A stretch of 11,468 nt of DNA from Thermaceae bacterium (lineage in GTDB: Bacteria; Deinococcota; Deinococci; Deinococcales; Marinithermaceae), in the NCBI GenBank assembly GCA_015490435.1, contig WFXV01000219.1, forward strand, positions 1-11,468, in the 5' to 3' direction. Positions 7,349 to 11,468 of this stretch are shown one piece after another; positions within the stretch are counted from its first letter, which is position 1; every line of letters begins with the position of its first letter. The position numbers were made by a program, and so were the translations under genes. A model generated the notes under the pieces. That model was not told where the DNA came from, did no database searches, and saw only the letters and a program-made list of their open reading frames with translations.

Positions 7349-8514
7349 CAGGGATAGAGGTCGAGCCCGACGGCAAAGGCGAGCCTGAGCTCAGGCGGCC
7401 GTCCCTCGGCGGTGGGAAAGACCGCCTCCCCCACCGCCTCCAGGGGGTAGCGGGTGCCGAGGAGGTAGCTCCCGAGCACGAGCCTGAGGCTCACCCCCTG
7501 GAGCCCGCCGGGGGCGGTGGGGGTGGCGAAGCCGAGCCCGGCCCCGAAGTAGCCGGCTAGAGTGCGCTGGTAGGCCTCGAGGTGGAAGAGGAGGCTCGTG
7601 CCCAGCTCGTAGTCGAGGGCCGCGGTAAGCTGCCCGCCGGTGACGATCCCGGCAAAGAAACCGGCGAGGTAGTCGAGGGGGTTTTGGGAAGCCTCGGCCA
7701 CGTCGGTGCCGCCGGTGTAAGCGGGCGGGGCCCCGCCGGAGGAGGAAAGCCTGAGCCCCACCCGGATCCAGCCGGGAAAAGCCGGGCGCTTTCCAAAAGC
7801 CACCCCGCCGAGCCTGAGCCCGAAGGCGGGCGGCGTCACCACCACCTGGGCCTCGGCCTTGACCCGGCCGGCGCCCGGGACCCCCACCGCCTGCACCCAA
7901 ACCCGGGTCTCGCCGGGGGCCACCGCCACCACCTCGCCCCGCTCGTTCACCCGGGCGACCCCGGGGTCCTCCACCTGGAAGACCGGGCGCACGCCGGCAA
8001 GCTCCCGCCCTTCCTCGTCGAGGGCGTAGACCAAGAGCTTCCGCCGGCCCCCGAGGGGGAGCTTGAGGTGGCCGGGGACGACCAGGAGGTGGGCGAGGGC
8101 CCCCGAGGTGAAGGCGGGCCGGTCGGCGTAGAGCTGGGCCAAAAGGCGGCCGGCCTCGTCGAGGAGACGGCTCGGGCTCGCCGCGGTCAGGGTGGCGGTG
8201 CCCACCAGCGTGGGCGCGCCCTCTTCCAGCCGGTAGCGGCGGGCGGTCACCGCGAGGGCGCCGCCCAGGCGGAAGACCTCGCCGAGGACCACCTCGTCGT
8301 AGCCGGCGGCGAGCAAGGCCTCGGCCTCCTCGGGGCCGAGCACCACCCCGAGCAGGCTCACCCGCTCGCCGGCGGCGACCAGCCGGGAGGCGAGCGCCAC
8401 CGGGAGCGCCCGGGCGAGCGGGGCCAGCTCCTCGGGGGCGGCGAAGTCGGGAAGCGCCACCCGGCCGAAGGCCAGCGGAAAAAGGAGCAGAATCAGCGCG
8501 AGTACGCGCGCCAT
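7348..8514 (-). CDS. Exported protein: TolB-N-like domain, BIG2 Ig-like domain, beta-rich C-terminus
   Basis: A 388-aa protein I do not recognise as a whole. Residues 1-17 look like a Sec signal peptide, probably cleaved after AFG. Residues ~30-130 have the alternating helix/strand pattern of TolB N-terminal-like domains: a helix with SRLVAAGERVSLL, a helix of Glu/Ala/Leu, GYDEVVLGEV, a sugar-tong-like strand pair, and a helix LLDEAGRLLAQLY. Residues ~140-228 match a bacterial Ig-like group 2 domain; VEDPGVARVNERGEVVAVAPGETRV is split by its typical 'dp.vA.V...G.V.aVapG' signature. Residues ~230-388 contain repeated amphipathic strands rich in Gly, Leu and Tyr and end in LDLYP, compatible with a small outer-membrane beta-barrel, but this is inference. 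The gene starts 3 nt after the dxs stop without a clear Shine-Dalgarno sequence, so it is the last gene of that operon. Confidence 0.75.
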   Translation of the reverse strand: MARVLALILLLFPLAFGRVALPDFAAPEELAPLARALPVALASRLVAAGERVSLLGVVLGPEEAEALLAAGYDEVVLGEVFRLGGALAVTARRYRLEEGAPTLVGTATLTAASPSRLLDEAGRLLAQLYADRPAFTSGALAHLLVVPGHLKLPLGGRRKLLVYALDEEGRELAGVRPVFQVEDPGVARVNERGEVVAVAPGETRVWVQAVGVPGAGRVKAEAQVVVTPPAFGLRLGGVAFGKRPAFPGWIRVGLRLSSSGGAPPAYTGGTDVAEASQNPLDYLAGFFAGIVTGGQLTAALDYELGTSLLFHLEAYQRTLAGYFGAGLGFATPTAPGGLQGVSLRLVLGSYLLGTRYPLEAVGEAVFPTAEGRPPELRLAFAVGLDLYP

Positions 8515-8517
8515 GCG

Positions 8518-10383
8518 CTAGGCGGTCTTACCGGTGGGCGCGGGGGCGAGGCCCCACTCGGCGAGGGCCCGGCGGATGCCCTCGGGGCCGATCCCCGCCT
8601 TTTTGTGGAGCGACTCGATCTTGCCCTGCTCGGTGAAGCGGTCGGGGAGGCCGAGCCTCTTGACCTCGGCCTCGGCCGCGAGGCCCATCTTCTCGAGGGC
8701 CTCGAGCACCGCCGAACCAAATCCCCCGGCGAGCTGGTGGTCCTCCACCGTGAGAAGGCGCTTCCCCTCGCGCACCAGCCGCGCGAGCATCGCTTCATCC
8801 AGGGGCTTTAGAAACCGGGCGTTCACCACCCCCACCCGGGGGTCGTCGCCGGCGGCGGAAAGGGCGTACTCCAGGGTCTTGCCGAAGGCGAGGATCATCA
8901 CCTCGCTCCCTTCCTTCAAGACCTCCCAGGTGCCCCAGGCGATCTCGGGCCAGGTTCCGGGCGCGACCGGCGCCACCTTGGCCCGGGGGTAGCGGATCGC
9001 CACCGGGCCGCCGACTTCTAGCGCCGCCTTCAGCATCGCCCGGAGTTCGGCGGCGTCCTTTGGGGCGAGGATCTTGAGGTTGGGCACGGCGCGAAGGATG
9101 GCCAAGTCGAAGACCCCGTGGTGGGTGGGGCCGTCGGCCCCCACCAGCCCGGCGCGGTCGATGGCGAAGATCACGTTCAGGTTCTCGATCGCCACGTCGT
9201 GGATGACCTGGTCCACCGCCCGCTGCAGGAAGGTGGAGTAGATCGCCACCACCGGCCGCATCCCAGCGAGGGCGAGCCCGGCCCCGGTGGTCACCGCCAC
9301 GTCCTCGGCGATGCCCACGTCCACGTAGCGGTCGGGAAAGCGCCGGGCGTACTCGGTGAGCCCCGAGCCCTCCCGCATCGCCGGGGTGATGGCGAAGATG
9401 CGGTCGTCCTCCTCGGCGAGCTCGACCAGGGCGTCGCCAAACGCCAGCGACCAGGTGTAGCCCTTCCCCGGCTTCGGCGGGGCCTCGGGGTCGAAGGGCC
9501 CGACCCCGTGCCAGTTCACCGGGTCCTCCTCGGCGAGCTTGTAGCCGTAGCCCTTCTTGGTGACGATGTGGAGCAGGGTCGGCCCTTTGAGGTCCTTGAG
9601 GTGGTCGAGGAGGTAGACGAGCCCCTTCAGGTCGTGCCCGTCCACCGGCCCCACGTAGCGGATGCGCCAGGCGTAGAAGGGGTTCTCCTGGTGGACGAGG
9701 AGCTTGGCCGCCTCCTTGGCGCGGTCGGCGAGCTCGTAGAGCCTGGGGGAGATCTTCTCGAGCACCCGCTTGCCCCGCTCCTCCGCGTCCTGCAGCCAGC
9801 GCTGGACCTGCAGGCTCCGGAAGTAGCGGTTCAGCGCCCCCACGTTCGGGCTGATGGACATCTCGTTGTCGTTCAGGATGATCAGCATGTCCTTGCCCAG
9901 CTCGCCGATCTTGTTGAGGGCGGCCAGCGCCATCCCACCGGTGAGGGCGCCGTCGCCGATTACCACCACGATCTTGTGGTCCTCGCCCTTGACGTCGCGG
10001 GCGAGGGCCATGCCGAGGGCGTTGGCCAGGCTGGTGGAGGCGTGCCCCACGGTGATCGCGTCGTGGGGCGACTCGCTCACCTTGGTGAAGCCCGAGATCC
10101 CGCCCTCCTGACGCAGGGTCTCGAACTGCTCGCGGCGGCCGGTGAGGAGCTTGTGGGCATAAGCCTGGTGGCCGACGTCGAAGAGGATCCGGTCCTTGGG
10201 CGAGTCGAAGACCCGGTGCAAAGCGACGATCAGCTCCACCGCCCCCAGGGAGGAGGCGAGGTGGCCGCCGGTCTTGGCGGTGACCCGGATGATCTCGCTC
10301 CTCAGCTCCTCGACGAGCTGCGCGAGTTCCTCCTCGGAGAGGCGCTTTACGTCCTCGGGTCCCTGAATGCGATCGAGCACCAT
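8518..10383 (-). CDS. dxs: 1-deoxy-D-xylulose-5-phosphate synthase
   Basis: A 621-aa thiamine-diphosphate enzyme that condenses pyruvate and glyceraldehyde 3-phosphate, the first and usually rate-limiting step of the MEP isoprenoid pathway (carotenoids, quinones, undecaprenyl carriers). Visible marks: GGHLASSLG (H41), GHQAYAHK (H72), the thiamine motif GDGALTGG...NDN (143-173), the catalytic Glu in DVGIAEDVAVT (E360), YSTFLQR (Y382, R388), DRAGLVGADGPTHHGVFD (409-426, with His421/422), AIRYPR (462-467) and a C-terminal transketolase-like domain. The usual IAEQHAVT reads IAEDVAVT here; the Deinococcus enzyme has a similar EEV form, so this is a lineage trait. The ATG has GGGGAG 5 nt upstream, overlapping the lipoprotein stop. 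It is flanked by two envelope-protein genes in the same operon. Confidence 0.97.
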   Translation of the reverse strand: MVLDRIQGPEDVKRLSEEELAQLVEELRSEIIRVTAKTGGHLASSLGAVELIVALHRVFDSPKDRILFDVGHQAYAHKLLTGRREQFETLRQEGGISGFTKVSESPHDAITVGHASTSLANALGMALARDVKGEDHKIVVVIGDGALTGGMALAALNKIGELGKDMLIILNDNEMSISPNVGALNRYFRSLQVQRWLQDAEERGKRVLEKISPRLYELADRAKEAAKLLVHQENPFYAWRIRYVGPVDGHDLKGLVYLLDHLKDLKGPTLLHIVTKKGYGYKLAEEDPVNWHGVGPFDPEAPPKPGKGYTWSLAFGDALVELAEEDDRIFAITPAMREGSGLTEYARRFPDRYVDVGIAEDVAVTTGAGLALAGMRPVVAIYSTFLQRAVDQVIHDVAIENLNVIFAIDRAGLVGADGPTHHGVFDLAILRAVPNLKILAPKDAAELRAMLKAALEVGGPVAIRYPRAKVAPVAPGTWPEIAWGTWEVLKEGSEVMILAFGKTLEYALSAAGDDPRVGVVNARFLKPLDEAMLARLVREGKRLLTVEDHQLAGGFGSAVLEALEKMGLAAEAEVKRLGLPDRFTEQGKIESLHKKAGIGPEGIRRALAEWGLAPAPTGKTA

Positions 10384-10388
10384 AAAGG

Positions 10389-10394
10389 CTCCCC
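10389..10394 (-). promoter_or_regulatory. Ribosome binding site of dxs
   Basis: GGGGAG on the minus strand, 5 nt before the dxs ATG. Its first G is the last base of the TAG stop of the lipoprotein gene, which ties the two genes into one transcript. Confidence 0.7.
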
Positions 10395-11056
10395 TAGAAG
10401 TTCTTCCCGACGAGCAAGAGCCCCTCGCGGGTGCGCACCTCGCCCACGTGGGGAACGAACCAGAGCTCGGACTCCACCGACTCCTTCCCGCTCTTCGCCG
10501 AGAAGCGGATGATGTAGGCCTCGAAGCTGCCCGCCGGCACCTCGACCCGGCGGCGGTCGGTGACCTCGAAGCGGTACTCGAGCAAGAGCTCGGTCTGCTT
10601 CTCCACCCCGCTCGGGAGCACGAAGAAGCTCCGCACCCGGCTCCTCCCGCCCCAGCGGTAGCCGACCTCGAGCAGGGCCTCGGGGGGATACTCGAGGAAG
10701 GGCGGGTCGAACTCGAGCCGGCTTAGCGTGATCTTCTCCTCGTAGCCGAGGAGCTTCACCCCGAACGCCCCCACCTGGCGGTAGTAGACCCGGTCCTGGC
10801 CCCGGCCGAAAAAGCGGTAGCGGATCCCGGGCGTGCCCTCGAAGCTCCCGAGCCCCTCGACCTTCAGGGTGTAGCCGGGGGCGTCTAGGGGCAGCCCTTC
10901 CGGCAGGTAGCGCCAGGCGAGCCCGGTGGCGTGGGGGTAGAAGGCGACCGGCCCCTCGACGCGGGCCTCCGCCGGGGGCGGGGTGTGGGGCGCCGGCGCG
11001 CAGGCCGCGAGGAGGAGCAATAGCAGCAAAAACCGGCCCGCTCTTTTCAAGACCAT
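10394..11056 (-). CDS. Secreted lipoprotein of unknown function
   Basis: A 220-aa predicted lipoprotein. The N-terminus MVLKRAGRF is followed by seven Leu and the lipobox LAAC, with the lipidated Cys at 19. A short Pro/Ala linker leads into a ~190-aa domain rich in alternating strands with many aromatic and charged residues (for example YRFFGRGQDRVYYRQVG, GVKLLGYEEKI, RFEVTDRRRVEVPAG, SELWFVPHVGEVRT). The tail, with xVPAGSFEAYxI and then LWFVPxVGxVR, resembles the beta-sheet 'DUF3108-like/LolA-like' lipoprotein style, but I cannot name a family. The ATG at 11056 lies 7 nt after a TATGAT hexamer and gives a standard signal peptide; the alternative ATG at 11068 overlaps the upstream stop as ATGA and adds four residues. 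dxs follows after 10 nt. Confidence 0.8.
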   Translation of the reverse strand: MVLKRAGRFLLLLLLLAACAPAPHTPPPAEARVEGPVAFYPHATGLAWRYLPEGLPLDAPGYTLKVEGLGSFEGTPGIRYRFFGRGQDRVYYRQVGAFGVKLLGYEEKITLSRLEFDPPFLEYPPEALLEVGYRWGGRSRVRSFFVLPSGVEKQTELLLEYRFEVTDRRRVEVPAGSFEAYIIRFSAKSGKESVESELWFVPHVGEVRTREGLLLVGKNF

Positions 11057-11069
11057 CGGCCCCATCATA
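11056..11069 (-). promoter_or_regulatory. Predicted -10 element TATGAT before the lipoprotein-dxs genes
   Basis: TATGAT at 11069 to 11064 on the minus strand is the best -10 match in the window and stands out in a GC-rich setting. A start site 7-8 nt downstream falls at 11057-11056, on or next to the in-frame ATG, implying a leaderless or one-base-leader mRNA. The TGA of the upstream gene is inside this hexamer. No convincing -35 is visible. Confidence 0.5.
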
Positions 11070-11468
11070 CCCGAGGGGGCACCCCGTTGCCCCCCGAGAC
11101 CACGAGGGCAAGCCTTTGGGGAAGCGTGTCCCCGTGCTCGAGCACGGCCGCAAGCGGCAGCACCCCGGTGGGCTCGGCGAAGACCTTGGTGCGGGTGATG
11201 AAGCGGGCCTGGGCCTCCCGGATCGCCTCCTCGCTCACGGTGAGGATCGCGTCTACCCGCCTTCGGATCACCTCGAAGGTGCGCACCCCCAGGCAGAGGG
11301 TGCGCACCCCGTCGGCGATCGTCCGCGGGACCTCCTTGAGGCAGACCCGCTCCCCCTTGGCGAAGCTCATCGCGGCGTCGGGAGCGGCCGCGGGCTCGAC
11401 GCCGATCACCCGGACGCCCTCGTCCAGGGCCTTCACCGCGGTGGCCACGCCGGAGATCAGCCCCCCGC
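11065..11468 (-). CDS. Threonine dehydratase / serine racemase-like PLP enzyme, C-terminal part
   Basis: The frame is open to the window edge, so only the last ~134 residues are present; the Lys that binds PLP lies outside. The visible part begins in the phosphate-binding glycine loop (GGLISG) and follows fold-type II threonine/serine dehydratases: VIGVEP, TIADGVRT, LTVSEEAI, the EPTGVLPLAA segment and LVVSGGN. These enzymes deaminate threonine to 2-oxobutyrate (isoleucine synthesis or catabolism) or racemise serine. The protein ends seven residues after SGG, so there is no ACT-type regulatory domain, which argues against the long feedback-inhibited IlvA form. The usual SGGNVD reads SGGNGV and the tail is shorter than I would expect. 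The stop overlaps the ATG of the longer lipoprotein frame (ATGA). Confidence 0.85.
   Translation of the reverse strand, partial: GGLISGVATAVKALDEGVRVIGVEPAAAPDAAMSFAKGERVCLKEVPRTIADGVRTLCLGVRTFEVIRRRVDAILTVSEEAIREAQARFITRTKVFAEPTGVLPLAAVLEHGDTLPQRLALVVSGGNGVPPRV

Overview
The window is a dense, GC-rich (roughly 70% by eye) bacterial chromosome segment. RecA, the DXS variant motif, the cinA-thpR-recA-rny order and the leaderless-type promoter all point to Deinococcota, most likely the family Thermaceae. Genus cannot be fixed from the sequence alone. Nothing suggests a mobile element, prophage, CRISPR array, RNA gene or recent transfer. Coding density is near total, and no gap between genes exceeds about 50 bases.

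Layout. (1) 1-1167, plus strand: the C-terminal two thirds of an M20-family metallohydrolase (5' end outside the window), followed after 3 nt by a DUF454/YbaN membrane protein. (2) 1173-2813, minus strand, convergent with the first pair: an unrecognised 96-aa protein, an M42 metallo-aminopeptidase and a MazG-like nucleotide pyrophosphohydrolase, all overlapping at their ends. (3) 2814-2845: a 32-nt divergent spacer with two overlapping, symmetric -10 hexamers. One of them places its start site exactly on the GTG of cinA, so that mRNA should be leaderless. (4) 2846-7302, plus strand: cinA, thpR, recA and rny, joined by 4-nt overlaps or gaps of about 10 nt or less, ending at a strong GC hairpin with T tracts on both sides. 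That hairpin also terminates the opposing transcript. (5) 7348-11468, minus strand, read from right to left: the C-terminal part of a threonine-dehydratase-like PLP enzyme (5' end outside the window), a lipoprotein, dxs, and an exported protein that appears to join a TolB-N-like domain, a bacterial Ig-like (BIG2) domain and a beta-rich C-terminus.

How the genes fit together. The central operon handles nucleotides and nucleic acids: CinA recycles pyridine nucleotides, ThpR opens 2',3'-cyclic phosphates, RecA recombines DNA and RNase Y starts mRNA decay at the membrane. recA has no visible promoter or LexA-type palindrome of its own and probably depends on the cinA promoter or on a weak AT-rich patch inside cinA. 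On the right, dxs (first step of the MEP isoprenoid pathway) lies between two envelope proteins of unknown function. Most of the window is ordinary housekeeping sequence. The items most worth following up are the bidirectional promoter, the three-part exported protein, the uncharacterised lipoprotein with its stop codon/-10 box overlap, and the unknown 96-aa protein.
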